Assembly: GCA_017511005.1 (NCBI GenBank)
Contig: JAFWLP010000037.1
Span: forward strand, 21,869-85,868
DNA from: Clostridiales bacterium
GTDB taxonomy: Bacteria; Bacillota; Clostridia; Saccharofermentanales; Saccharofermentanaceae
DNA length: 64,000 nt
Direction of reading: 5' to 3'
In this document: one piece after another, positions 1 through 8,706 of the stretch
How positions within the stretch are numbered: position 1 is the first letter of the stretch
Layout of the letters: every line of letters begins with the position of its first letter
Translations under genes and position numbers: made by a program
Notes under the pieces: generated by a model
What the model saw: only the letters and a program-made list of their open reading frames with translations
Told to the model about the DNA's origin: nothing
The model's database searches: none

Positions 1-68
1 CTAATACTCATCTGTTATCCCCTTAGCTATGAATACTGATCTTATTCTAAACCAAAATGAAGCCGGCC

Positions 69-187
69 GCATGGTGTGCACAAAAACGTACGGATTTTTG
101 ATTTAAAAGGTACGCCAAAGAGCAAAAACCCATAAAATTGCTCTCGATCGTACCGTTTTTGGCGAAAATCAGTACACTTTTGAGCAC
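69..187 (+). repeat. Structured intergenic repeat, copy A1
   Basis: About 119 nt nearly identical to 43753-43871. It folds as one long imperfect hairpin: GTG-CACAAAA-GTAC-GATTTT at the left end is matched by AAAATC-GTAC-TTTTG-CAC at the right, and the centre holds GGTACG/CGTACC and AGAGCAA/TTGCTCT arms. It fills most of the gene-free first 300 bases; nothing else is recognisable there. Confidence 0.8.
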
Positions 188-302
188 ATCAGATTTGCAT
201 TCAAGCATAAACATTTACGCTTAGAATCTGCACCTTTTCGAGTACTCAATAAATCCTCGCGGACTTGGTAACAAACAAAACTAACAAGCTTTTACCGTTA
301 AT

Positions 303-725
303 CTAACTCTCCGCAACAAACCACTGATCCATTGCAGGACCGGCATCTTCGTTCGGGCGGACCCTGAACCCGAATTTCTCGTAGAAAGGCTCTTTCCCTT
401 TGGCGGAATTCAGAGTCAGTTTCACTTTATAGCCGGGCTTCATATCACGCTTAAGCCTTTCAATGCATGATTCAACAAGCTTTCTTCCTATACCCTGCCC
501 CTGATAATCAGGATCGACTATAACATCTGACAGGAAAGCTATATATCCGCCGTCCCAAAGGAGCCTTACAACACCGATGGCTTTATCATCATCTCTGACA
601 CACAGGACCATGTATGCATTGTCAATGCATGCCTGTGCCTCCTCAAGCGGGAACTGGACCCAACCCACCATTTTCCGCAGGTTCATGTATTCTTCTGCTG
701 TAATCTGATCAACGTATCTTATCAT
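303..725 (-). CDS. GNAT family N-acetyltransferase
   Basis: A 140-residue single-domain Gcn5-related acetyltransferase, expected to move an acetyl group from acetyl-CoA to an amine. The acetyl-CoA binding motif A is clear (VIVDPDYQGQGIGRKLVES, about residues 67-85; Q-x-x-G-I-G), followed by a C-terminal YEKFGF motif typical of the fold. The ATG at 725 has GAGG about 10 nt upstream. It is the last of four genes on this strand (CPBP protease, CPBP remnant, two GNATs). The substrate cannot be told from sequence. Confidence 0.88.
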   Translation of the reverse strand: MIRYVDQITAEEYMNLRKMVGWVQFPLEEAQACIDNAYMVLCVRDDDKAIGVVRLLWDGGYIAFLSDVIVDPDYQGQGIGRKLVESCIERLKRDMKPGYKVKLTLNSAKGKEPFYEKFGFRVRPNEDAGPAMDQWFVAES

Positions 726-764
726 CTTATGAATGCCTCACAGGAACATATACAACGGAGTATA

Positions 765-1292
765 TCACTTAACATCGTGATCAAGATCTATCTCATACTT
801 GTATTCAAAAGCTTCCTCCGGTGATGCCCTGTTCTTGCGGCCGCCGGATTCACCTGCTCTCTTCATTCCGAGTTTTTCCATAAGTCTGAAAGAAGCCGTG
901 TTCCTGGTATCACAATAAGCACAGAAATACCTGATCCCGAGATCAGAAGCGAAATGTTCCATTACCGCTTTTGCGCTCTCATAAGCAAATCCCCTGCCCC
1001 AGTATTTTCTGTTGATTATCCAGCCGAGCACCGGCTTTCCGTATTCCATATGTATGCTGATCCCGCCGATATGCTCACCATCATGTATAATGGCAAACTC
1101 ATAGAACTTCGGATGCGGTTTTGCCCATTCTTCTTCAGCCGTCTTCAGAAAAGCAACGGATTCCGCCTCACCTTCCACCGGGAGAAAGCACATGTATCTC
1201 GCGTTTTCGGGACTCATGGCATATTCATTGTATGTCTTCAGATATTCAGGTCCCAACGGCCTGATCAAAAGTCTGTCTGTTTTTATCTCCAT
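765..1292 (-). CDS. GNAT acetyltransferase, RimJ/RimL-like
   Basis: A 175-residue acetyltransferase of the RimJ/RimL type, opening with TDRLLIRPL, the usual first strand of this subfamily, and carrying the motif A region NRKYWGRGFAYESAKAV (G-x-G-x-A) and the downstream NTASFRLMEKLGM motif. Family members acetylate N-terminal or side-chain amines of proteins, antibiotics or small molecules; which one applies here is unknown. The start at 1292 is chosen over a longer reading because AAGGAG lies 7 nt upstream and the extra residues run into the neighbouring reading frame. The 5' end overlaps the CPBP remnant by 10 nt. Confidence 0.87.
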   Translation of the reverse strand: MEIKTDRLLIRPLGPEYLKTYNEYAMSPENARYMCFLPVEGEAESVAFLKTAEEEWAKPHPKFYEFAIIHDGEHIGGISIHMEYGKPVLGWIINRKYWGRGFAYESAKAVMEHFASDLGIRYFCAYCDTRNTASFRLMEKLGMKRAGESGGRKNRASPEEAFEYKYEIDLDHDVK

Positions 1293-1648
1293 GGTTTCTC
1301 CTTCTTCACGAAAATGATAAAGCTTATGACCGCTATTATTGCATTGATACTCAACAACAAGCAATTGGCTTTGATACTGTCGTGTTCCGTAATATTCTGA
1401 ATAACAGTTTCACTCCCGAATATATTCAGCATTGTACCAACATACAGATTGTTGTGAAGCATATGGATGAATGAAGCCGGATAGATCGAGCGTGTCTTCC
1501 CGGTTACAAGCCTGGTGATCAGATTCGCCAGTGAAGGTATCATCATTCCGAAAACACTCACGATATAAACAATGACAGCAAGCTTCTCATTCTCTCCGGA
1601 ATAAAGAGGTTCACCATAGGCTGCCCACAGTACCGGGACCAGTATCAC
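1283..1648 (-). pseudogene. Internally deleted CPBP membrane protein
   Basis: An open frame of about 121 residues beginning with GTG, with no good ribosome binding site; the hydrophobic frame continues further upstream (…RLKRLIIFFCVAFPPF) to a stop but has no ATG there. The N-terminal part (YGEPLYSG, MMIPSLANLITRLVTGK) resembles the start of CPBP (CAAX-like) proteases and the next residues (SIYPASFIHMLHNNLY) resemble the family's last catalytic helix. The middle of the family, including the EExxxR and F/WxxxH segments, is absent, so this looks like an in-frame internal deletion. Some residual membrane function cannot be excluded. It lies just after the intact CPBP gene. Confidence 0.6.
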
Positions 1649-1697
1649 AAAGGGCGGAAAGGCTACGCAGAAGAATATGATGAGCCTTTTCAGCCGT

Positions 1698-2906
1698 TCA
1701 GATCCTGTTTATCTGTACAGCTACAACAGGTTTCTCTCCCCTGGTCCCGCTTCCGTTTACAATAAAGATCTTATAATATCCGGGCTCAAGTCCGGTCTGC
1801 AGGATATATGTCCTTGATCCGCCTGACGGTATCCCACCGGAAGTTACGACCGCCCCGTCATCATTTTCGAGCCTGACGGAATAATCGCCTGACGCATTCA
1901 TCAATGAGACTGTCACGGCATAATCACCCTCATTCTCAATACCGAAAACAACTGGAAGTGACTCGGTATCCTCACGTTCGACCGTATAGCTCATGCTTGT
2001 CTGAACAACAGTATCAGCCCCAGAAGACAGTGAGATGAACAATGAACCTGCGAGCATCAACAAGGCAGCAATGCCTGCAAAAAGAAACCTTATCTTCCTG
2101 TGAGCCGGAGGATTAAGGAGCATGAGTCCAAGGACTATCAGGAACGGTGCCGCGATTCCCGCCATGAGATATCTGCCGAGCGCGATTCTCATGGCATCTG
2201 ATGCAGAAAGAGCAACGGATGCGGCAGTTCCTCCAGATGCCCTGCCCGAGAGATAACTGATCGTGGATGAGGCGAGATTAAGGATAAAATGCATGAGTGA
2301 TGACAGCAGCATGTTGTTCTTTCTGACAACGATGTAAGTCAGGCAGGCACCCATTATTGCCGTGCCGATAAATCTCAGTACCGACATATGAAAGATACCG
2401 AAGAACAGAGCCATTATCAGGATGGTGACCCATTCTTTCCTGACGGCTCTGAAGTTCGAGAGGATCGCTCCCCTATGTATCGCTTCCTCACAGACAGCAG
2501 GCATTACGGCCAAAACAAACATCGTAACGAAATACCCCGCATCTCCTCCGATATAGTTATTCAGAGCCTGTACGTCACTGCCTTTAAGCGCATCGGGGTA
2601 TACCATGCCGACAAACGCGACACTTATCAATACGAATACCATTCCTCCTGATGATAGAAGAAGTGAGCCGAAGAATTCTTTTGCCGTAAACTTTCCGGCC
2701 GGAAACATCTCCTTAAAGGGAATACGCATGACAAGGGCATATGCCAGTGCAAGGACAAGGAATAACGCCTCGGTAGCGGCAAGTCCTGCCATCCCCCACG
2801 CTCGCTGCATGGGAGTGCAGACAAATACGAACAGTGCCATCAGGACCGCGAAAAGAGCAACTCCCATCAATGGCTTAAGTTTCTGCTGGCCTGTTATCTG
2901 CTTCAA
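1698..2906 (-). CDS. CPBP family intramembrane glutamic protease
   Basis: A 402-residue integral membrane protein of the CPBP/Abi (Rce1-like) family. The catalytic pieces are visible: CEEAIHRGAI (EExxxR) near residue 140, FFGIFHM (FxxxH) near 168, and SSLMHFILN near 200. Several hydrophobic helices surround them, and after about residue 300 there is a non-membrane, beta-rich tail (GIENEGDYAVTVSLMN…, RTYILQTGL) that should face outside; such a tail is not part of the core family. Translation begins at TTG (2906) with AAAGG 8 nt upstream. CPBP proteins cleave membrane proteins or peptides, including bacteriocin leaders; no target is encoded nearby. Confidence 0.85.
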   Translation of the reverse strand: MKQITGQQKLKPLMGVALFAVLMALFVFVCTPMQRAWGMAGLAATEALFLVLALAYALVMRIPFKEMFPAGKFTAKEFFGSLLLSSGGMVFVLISVAFVGMVYPDALKGSDVQALNNYIGGDAGYFVTMFVLAVMPAVCEEAIHRGAILSNFRAVRKEWVTILIMALFFGIFHMSVLRFIGTAIMGACLTYIVVRKNNMLLSSLMHFILNLASSTISYLSGRASGGTAASVALSASDAMRIALGRYLMAGIAAPFLIVLGLMLLNPPAHRKIRFLFAGIAALLMLAGSLFISLSSGADTVVQTSMSYTVEREDTESLPVVFGIENEGDYAVTVSLMNASGDYSVRLENDDGAVVTSGGIPSGGSRTYILQTGLEPGYYKIFIVNGSGTRGEKPVVAVQINRI

Positions 2907-3014
2907 TCCGTATACCTTTCCCCTATCAGATGATTTGTTTCAAAAACTTCTCAACCGTAACGCAGATTATCACTATTATTCGCAGGAATTCAAGTTCGCG
3001 CGTTCATTATCCGT

Positions 3015-3043
3015 TTGATTTTCTTATGCTTTCGGGTTAAAAT
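3015..3043 (+). promoter_or_regulatory. Sigma-A promoter of the MATE gene
   Basis: TTGATT (3015-3020) and TAAAAT (3038-3043) separated by exactly 17 nt, about 48 nt before the MATE start codon. Confidence 0.65.
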
Positions 3044-3090
3044 GCCTGTCTGCTGTAAATTAAGGAACTATTTGTTTTATAATTCGCAAC

Positions 3091-4446
3091 ATGGAAAAGA
3101 TGAACGACATGACATTCAGAAAAAAGCTTATCTCGCTGATACTTCCGATGACTCTGCAGTACTTCGTATTTGCGCTCGTCCCGGTATCAGACGCAGTTAT
3201 GCTGCTCTTCCTCTCGCAGGAAGCCATGACCTCTGTATCGCTGGCATCACAGGTCCCTTTTGTCATGTCTCTTTTTACATATGCGGTAACGTCCGGAGGT
3301 GCGATCTTCGCTGCACAGTACTGGGGCAAGGGTGACACGAAGTCGATCGAGAAATTATTCGGTTACATGTTCACGCTCTCGCTTCCGGTAATGATCGTGT
3401 TCTTCTGCTGTGCCATGTTCGCGCCTGCGGCAACCATGAGCATTTTCACCGATGTGCCCGAGCTTATCGAAGGCGGTGTTCCGTACCTGAGATTCGCCTC
3501 ATTCTCATACATCTTCATGACTCTTGCCATGATCTACGAGACGCTGCTGAAGAATGTCGGCTTCGTCAAACAGTGCACCATAGCAAGCGTCGTTATCGTT
3601 TTCCTTAACATCGTTTTGAACGCGGTATTCATCTTCGGACTTTTCGGAGCACCCGAGATGGGCATATCAGGCGCTGCGCTTGCCACATCGATCTCGAACT
3701 TCACGGGCTTCCTGCTCTGTCTGATTTTCAACCTCAGGCTGACAAAGTTCAGGCTCAGGATCAGCAATGTTTTCCACGTGGATAAGGAGTTCAGAAAGAG
3801 ATTCTCCAAGTACACCCTGCCCTTCCTCCTGAACCAGCTGCTCTGGGGCTTCGGCTTCGAGATGATAACCATAATAATGGGACATCTGGGGACTGATGCC
3901 GCTTCCGCAAACAGCATCACCGCAATCGTTAAGGACCTCGCGTCCTGTCTTTGCTACGCGATCGCGAGCGGCAGCGTCATCGTCATCGGCAACGAACTCG
4001 GTGCCGGCAACCTTGATACTGCCAAGACATACGGAGACAGGCTCTTTAAGATAACGGTAGTGTCAGGCATAATCCTTGGTCTGATCTGCGCCGCATCAGC
4101 TCCTGTCATCCTGCATTTCACGAATCTCACTGAGACAGCCGAACACTATCTGTTCATCATGCTCATGATGTGCAGCTACTATATCCTGGGCAGATCGATA
4201 AACTCTACCCTTATCGGCGGAATCTTCTCCGCCGGCGGAGACACCAGATTCGGATTCATCTGCGATACGATCACCATGTGGGCTTTCATAGTACCTGTCG
4301 GTTTCTTATCCGCCTTCGTACTCAACTGGCCGGTAATGGTCGTATATTTCCTTCTGAACCTTGATGAGATCATAAAGATACCCGTAGTCATAATCCACTA
4401 CAGGAAATACAAATGGGTAAAGAACATCATCAACGAGGAAACATAA
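3091..4446 (+). CDS. MATE family efflux transporter
   Basis: A 451-residue polytopic membrane protein of the MATE family, which exports cationic drugs or metabolites in exchange for H+ or Na+. The first half begins with FRKKLISLILPMTLQYF and has the family's SVSLASQVPF and GGAIFAAQYWGKGD segments; the second half repeats the fold with a VIVIGNELGAG motif near residue 300. About twelve hydrophobic segments are seen, matching the usual 440-460 residues. ATG codons at 3091, 3100 and 3109 are all possible; none has a strong Shine-Dalgarno. It is monocistronic and converges with the HD-GYP gene. Substrate unknown. Confidence 0.92.
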   Translation: MEKMNDMTFRKKLISLILPMTLQYFVFALVPVSDAVMLLFLSQEAMTSVSLASQVPFVMSLFTYAVTSGGAIFAAQYWGKGDTKSIEKLFGYMFTLSLPVMIVFFCCAMFAPAATMSIFTDVPELIEGGVPYLRFASFSYIFMTLAMIYETLLKNVGFVKQCTIASVVIVFLNIVLNAVFIFGLFGAPEMGISGAALATSISNFTGFLLCLIFNLRLTKFRLRISNVFHVDKEFRKRFSKYTLPFLLNQLLWGFGFEMITIIMGHLGTDAASANSITAIVKDLASCLCYAIASGSVIVIGNELGAGNLDTAKTYGDRLFKITVVSGIILGLICAASAPVILHFTNLTETAEHYLFIMLMMCSYYILGRSINSTLIGGIFSAGGDTRFGFICDTITMWAFIVPVGFLSAFVLNWPVMVVYFLLNLDEIIKIPVVIIHYRKYKWVKNIINEET

Positions 4447-4516
4447 TTTGATACGCCCCGTCAGGAGCGCATTCCTTAAACGATATTTAGAAACAGCCTG
4501 CGTTTTTCAGAGATGA

Positions 4517-6274
4517 TTACCTTGCGTAATCAGTATTCTCGAATGACTCGTAGAGAATGATGATATCTTCCTTAAGAGAGATGAAGATGCGTCCGAGATG
4601 GGGATCGAAATGATGTCCCAGTTCCTGTCTGATAATCTCGAAAGCCTCATCATAAGTCATAGGTTCCTTATAATATCTGCGGCTTGCAAGAGCATCGAAA
4701 ACATCGGCAAGAGCCATTATCCTGGCCTCAAACGGAATATTCTCACCTCTTAACCTGTCAGGATAACCCGTGCCGTTATATTTCTCATGATGGTAGTGGG
4801 CAACATTGGTGGCGACGATGACGAATTCCTTGTCGTCAACGTCTTCAAGGACCTTGCTCATGATCTTAGCGCCGTTCTCGGCATGCTTTTTCATCTGGTC
4901 GTATTCATCCTCAGTAAGTCCGGAGGGCTTTCTGAGGATCGCGTCATCAACGGTGATCTTGCCGAGATCATGGAGAGGAGCAGCATTGATGACTGCATCC
5001 CAATAGCTCTCGCTCATGTTATAGTCATCCAGCTGGCGCAGACGGTTAACGAAGAGAGCCACACACTCCGATGTTCTGTTGATGTGACCGCCGGTGGAGT
5101 TATCACGTGACTCGATCATGGCAGCCATGCCGAGGATGGTAGACATCTGCATCGATTTGGCTCTCTTGGCCTGCTTCTCAGCCTCACGCTTCAGGGACTC
5201 GCCCTTCCAGCTCATCGTCTCTATCATGTTGTGCTGTTCGGTAACATCGATAAGTTCGACAAGATAACCGGAAACATGGTTGTCCCAACCGAAATGGATG
5301 AAGCTCATCTCGCATTCGATGTATCTTCTGTCCGTGGGGCTCTTGTCGTTAATGGTGATCTCTTTCTTGAATTTGCCCTGTGTCTTCTTGGCAGCGGCGG
5401 ATTCCGTGGCATTCTTGACTACCCACTTGAGGAGCTCTTTCATCGCATAGTCCTTTGCTATGACCTTGGAATCGATACGAACATTCTTGATCTCAGGGAA
5501 AAACTTCTCGCAGACGGGGTTGCTTCCGACATATCTGTATTTCCTGTCGAAAACAAGATATCCGTACGTGCTGAGTTCATCGATCTTCTCCTGAACGCTC
5601 AGGTTGACGTTATATATCGTCGATCTCGCGACAACATAGTCAAGAAGGACCGTGCAGACCAGGTAGAAGAACGGAATAAGATCATATCTGAGATTGAATA
5701 CGCGCCTTACTATATAGACCAGCAGGACACCTACCAGTGAACCGGCATAGATCATCATGATCCTGAAAGACGCATTCCTCTTGCCGAGATATGTAAGAAT
5801 GGTAAAGAACGCTGCCAGGCCGACTTCAACGGCCAGAACGATGTATCTGATGTAATATGCCGTACCGGGCTCCTTGATCAGCTGGGACGGATCCCCGGCA
5901 ATGAACTTAACGGATGAATAGAAGAACGGCAGTCTGTCTGTCACCATGGTGGACAGGAACAATACGATATTGATCAGGAGAATGGAAACGGAGAACCAGG
6001 TCGGTATCTTCGAATCGGAACAGTCGATAAGAACATAGACGATCAGCAGAGGAAGGAAAACGCCTCCGAGATAAGACAGGGAATTCGCGAGAACGGCTTC
6101 CTCAAGGTTCCTGGAGCAGGAAAGGATGAAGTAGCCGATATTGCTTAACATGATGCATACGGAAATAAGTATCTCAAGCGTGTTTGATCCCCGTCTCGAA
6201 AAGAGCACGAGTGCAAATGTAGAGAGCATGCTAAGAAGCATTACTACTGCAAGAACAGACGAATAGATACCCAT
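4517..6274 (-). CDS. Membrane HD-GYP phosphohydrolase with PAS domain
   Basis: About 585 residues in three parts. Residues 1-220 hold seven hydrophobic helices like the 7TM sensor of some histidine kinases; residues 225-345 look like a PAS domain (YGYLVFDRKYRYVGSNP); the C-terminal 200 residues are an HD-GYP domain. Its signature is intact: PLHDLGK near residue 435, HAENGAKIM, then HHEKYNGTGYP near 497 and IMALADVFDAL. HD-GYP proteins hydrolyse cyclic di-GMP, so this is a candidate membrane sensor that lowers c-di-GMP. ATG at 6274 is preferred over GTG at 6280; AGGGTGA lies just upstream. It is divergent from birA. Confidence 0.88.
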   Translation of the reverse strand: MGIYSSVLAVVMLLSMLSTFALVLFSRRGSNTLEILISVCIMLSNIGYFILSCSRNLEEAVLANSLSYLGGVFLPLLIVYVLIDCSDSKIPTWFSVSILLINIVLFLSTMVTDRLPFFYSSVKFIAGDPSQLIKEPGTAYYIRYIVLAVEVGLAAFFTILTYLGKRNASFRIMMIYAGSLVGVLLVYIVRRVFNLRYDLIPFFYLVCTVLLDYVVARSTIYNVNLSVQEKIDELSTYGYLVFDRKYRYVGSNPVCEKFFPEIKNVRIDSKVIAKDYAMKELLKWVVKNATESAAAKKTQGKFKKEITINDKSPTDRRYIECEMSFIHFGWDNHVSGYLVELIDVTEQHNMIETMSWKGESLKREAEKQAKRAKSMQMSTILGMAAMIESRDNSTGGHINRTSECVALFVNRLRQLDDYNMSESYWDAVINAAPLHDLGKITVDDAILRKPSGLTEDEYDQMKKHAENGAKIMSKVLEDVDDKEFVIVATNVAHYHHEKYNGTGYPDRLRGENIPFEARIMALADVFDALASRRYYKEPMTYDEAFEIIRQELGHHFDPHLGRIFISLKEDIIILYESFENTDYAR

Positions 6275-6400
6275 GGTCACCCTAATGTATTTATATGCAA
6301 TTTACCAATAGTATTTTACCGCACAATCATTGCAAAGTGTTATTATTTTTTAAAAGAAAACGAAAGTATGTATAAACAGGACAAGGAGAACGGTACTTTA

Positions 6401-7393
6401 ATGCTTAAAGACGATGTGCTGAAGCTGATCTGCAGAGAAAAAGACTATATCTCGGGAGAGGCGATAAGCCGCAAACTCGGGGTCTCGCGCGCCGCAGTGA
6501 ACAATGCCGTAAAAACCCTCAGAGATGAAGGCTATGAGATAATTTCTTCCACCAACCGGGGTTATCATCTCACAAACAGTCCGGATCTGCTCTCCAAAGG
6601 ATCCGTATCCGCCCTGCTCCCTGACGCGAGGAGCACCTGCCTTCATGTTTTCGATTCGGTCGGTTCGACCAATAATGTCCTGAAGGATCTGGCGGCTAAA
6701 GGTGCCGTCTCCGGAACTGTCGTCATCGCTGACCACCAGACCGGCGGCAAAGGCAGACGCGGAAGGAGTTTCGCTTCACCTTCCGGAGCCGGGATCTATC
6801 TGTCCTATCTCTTCCGTCCGGAATCCGGCTTCGACAAGATATCGGATCTTACCAGCTGGACCGCGGTCGCCGTCGCAGACGCCATAAAGAGAGCCTACGA
6901 CTTCGAGCCGCAGATCAAGTGGGTCAACGACCTTCTCATGAACAGAAAAAAGATCTGCGGGATCCTTACTGAAGTGTCCGTCGAGGGCGAGAGCGGCCTG
7001 ATAGACACATGCATCATAGGGATCGGCGTAAACGTCAATGAATCATCATTCCCGCCAGAATTATCGGAAATCGCCACTTCGATATCGATCGAGAACGGTG
7101 GACGGAGATTTGCCCGTCCGGTCCTGGCTTCAGAGATAATACGTTCCATGGATGAACTTACCGGGAACTGGCCTGATTCTTCATACTATCTTGAACGTTA
7201 CCGTGAACTGAACATCACGGCCGGAAGCGAGATCACCGCATATCCGCTGAAGATCGAGAACGGCAGCGGAAGATCCGGCACTGCCATCGGGATCAACGAT
7301 GACTTCTCACTAAGGGTAAGATTCCGTGACGGTTCAGTCGAGGATCTGAAGAGCGGAGAAGTAAGTGTCCGCGGACTGTACGGATATACCTGA
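6401..7393 (+). CDS. birA: Bifunctional biotin ligase/repressor BirA
   Basis: A 330-residue BirA of the two-function type. An N-terminal winged helix-turn-helix (ISRKLGVSRAAVNNAVKTL) should bind a biotin operator; the central ligase domain has the biotinyl-AMP loop GGKGRRGRSF and the KWVNDLL and KKICGILTE motifs; a small C-terminal SH3-like domain follows. It makes biotinyl-5'-AMP and biotinylates carboxyl carrier proteins, and uses the same intermediate as co-repressor. ATG 6401 has AAGGAG 12 nt upstream; ATG 6368 (11 residues longer) is an alternative with a weaker site. It stands alone, with no biotin synthesis or transport gene beside it. Confidence 0.93.
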   Translation: MLKDDVLKLICREKDYISGEAISRKLGVSRAAVNNAVKTLRDEGYEIISSTNRGYHLTNSPDLLSKGSVSALLPDARSTCLHVFDSVGSTNNVLKDLAAKGAVSGTVVIADHQTGGKGRRGRSFASPSGAGIYLSYLFRPESGFDKISDLTSWTAVAVADAIKRAYDFEPQIKWVNDLLMNRKKICGILTEVSVEGESGLIDTCIIGIGVNVNESSFPPELSEIATSISIENGGRRFARPVLASEIIRSMDELTGNWPDSSYYLERYRELNITAGSEITAYPLKIENGSGRSGTAIGINDDFSLRVRFRDGSVEDLKSGEVSVRGLYGYT

Positions 7394-7441
7394 ACGGTCC
7401 CGGGTACGTATTCCGGTGCATTTCCCCGGAATCCGCACCTG

Positions 7442-8167
7442 TCAGACACAGATGTAATCTTTTATCCTGTTGAACTTCGAGTCACCGATTCCCGAGACGT
7501 TCTTTATGTCGTCTATTGTCTCAAACGGATTATCCTTCCTGTAATCCACTATTGATCTGGCAGTCACTTCACCAATACCGGGAAGGCTTGTAAGCTCCTC
7601 CATGGAAGCGGTGTTTATGTTGACCATAAGTACTGTCCCGCCTCCGGCATCACCGGATGAGCCCTGCCCGCTTCCCCAGACATAGACACCGTCAGGACGG
7701 ATGATATCCCCGCCGGTAAACCCGCCGGATACCTCATCCCGGGACGGGATATAGATGGACATATTGCAGGTGATCCTGTATACGAGATTGATGTTGTTGA
7801 CCGAAGCGGCATCCGTAAGACCTCCGGCATCTTCGATAATGTCATTAAGCAGAACGCCTTTGGGGGCATTATAGATCCCCGGATGATTAACCTCGCCGCA
7901 GATATAGACACTGATAAGCTCAACTGTTCCTGCGGTTGCTGTGACGGTTGTCTCAGACGCCACGGAAGAAACCGGTTGAGGCTCCGGGCTGACCGTTGAC
8001 GCCTGTTCCGTTACCGAAGCGGTCTTCCCGCTCTTGAACGCCTGAACGGACAGAGTACCGTTACCCTTGAAAACAAGCTTATATACGGCACTCAGGATGA
8101 TGATAAGAACGAATGCCAAAGGATATATCAGACTCTTTATCTTTCCCGAAAAGCTCTTCTTCAACAT
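7442..8167 (-). CDS. comEA: ComEA-like competence DNA receptor
   Basis: A 241-residue membrane-anchored DNA-binding protein. One hydrophobic helix sits at residues 12-30, followed by a Ser/Thr/Val-rich linker, an SLBB domain (VYICGEVNHPGIY…GVLLNDIIEDAGG) and a C-terminal double helix-hairpin-helix (NINTASMEELTSLPGIGEVTARSIVDYR). ComEA binds incoming double-stranded DNA outside the membrane during transformation. comEC is not in the window. No Shine-Dalgarno is visible; the predicted -10 hexamer at 8174-8179 puts transcription start at or near the ATG, so the mRNA may be leaderless. The promoter matches the one before the Tad cluster at 24.6 kb. Confidence 0.88.
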   Translation of the reverse strand: MLKKSFSGKIKSLIYPLAFVLIIILSAVYKLVFKGNGTLSVQAFKSGKTASVTEQASTVSPEPQPVSSVASETTVTATAGTVELISVYICGEVNHPGIYNAPKGVLLNDIIEDAGGLTDAASVNNINLVYRITCNMSIYIPSRDEVSGGFTGGDIIRPDGVYVWGSGQGSSGDAGGGTVLMVNINTASMEELTSLPGIGEVTARSIVDYRKDNPFETIDDIKNVSGIGDSKFNRIKDYICV

Positions 8168-8173
8168 AGAGCA

Positions 8174-8227
8174 AGCATATCACCGCTCCATGTCCGTTTT
8201 TCCCGACAAAATACGACAAAACCGACA
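8174..8227 (-). promoter_or_regulatory. comEA promoter with three phased TGTCG boxes
   Basis: Reading the minus strand, hexamers TGTCGG (8227-8222), TGTCGT (8218-8213) and TGTCGG (8208-8203) are spaced 9 and 10 nt apart. Exactly 23 nt later comes TATGCT (8179-8174) as a -10 element; the -35 position (GAAAAA) is not consensus, which suggests an activator. The distal box overlaps the rsfS terminator hairpin. Same layout as 24575-24629. Confidence 0.6.
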
Positions 8228-8246
8228 GGGATGCTCCCTGCCGGTT
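8209..8246 (-). terminator. Terminator after rsfS
   Basis: Inverted repeat AAACCG-CAGGGA / TCCCTG-CGGTTT (8218-8246), 31 nt beyond the rsfS stop, followed on the minus strand by a short T-rich stretch. Confidence 0.6.
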
Positions 8247-8276
8247 TCGGACATTACTTTTAAATAATTATACGGA

Positions 8277-8621
8277 TTACTGTTCGCCTTCTCTGCGCTT
8301 GGTCTCCCAGAACTTCTCGATATTGTAATTCTCGCGCTCTTCCCTGCCCATGACATGAACCACAACATCCTTGTAGTCGAGCAGGATCCACTTGTCTCCG
8401 GAACGGCCTTCTATGTGATCGGGAACGATATCGTAATCCTTCTTAAGCACATATTCGACCTCATCAGCCAGCGACTTGATCTGTGTCGTTGAATTACCGC
8501 TCGCCAGCACAAAATAATCAGCAAGAACTGTCTTTCCGGTGAGATCGATCGTCTCAATGTCGATACCCTTCTTGGAATCCAGTATCTCGGTTATCTTAGC
8601 GGCTAATTCTTTTGTGTCCAT
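8277..8621 (-). CDS. rsfS: Ribosome silencing factor RsfS
   Basis: A 114-residue RsfS/Iojap protein. RsfS binds L14 on the 50S subunit and blocks joining to the 30S subunit when nutrients are short. The family pattern is complete: DIETIDLTGKTVLADYFVLASG, then DSxS-type NSTTQIKSLADEV, and DKWILLDYKDVVVHVM. ATG 8621 is used rather than 8627 because TAAGGAG overlaps the latter and lies 6 nt before the former. It follows the nadD-yqeK fusion, the usual gene order in Firmicutes. Confidence 0.95.
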   Translation of the reverse strand: MDTKELAAKITEILDSKKGIDIETIDLTGKTVLADYFVLASGNSTTQIKSLADEVEYVLKKDYDIVPDHIEGRSGDKWILLDYKDVVVHVMGREERENYNIEKFWETKRREGEQ

Positions 8622-8706
8622 AAACATCTCCTTAGATTTCTTTGTTGGTTAAAGTATATCACACTAAATATGTACAGATTTTCAGCATATCGAAAACATT
8701 GTCTGA

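Noticed and set aside
954-1400. 148-codon plus-strand frame over the GNAT gene
   Set aside because: Shadow of the acetyltransferase reading frame, no start signals.
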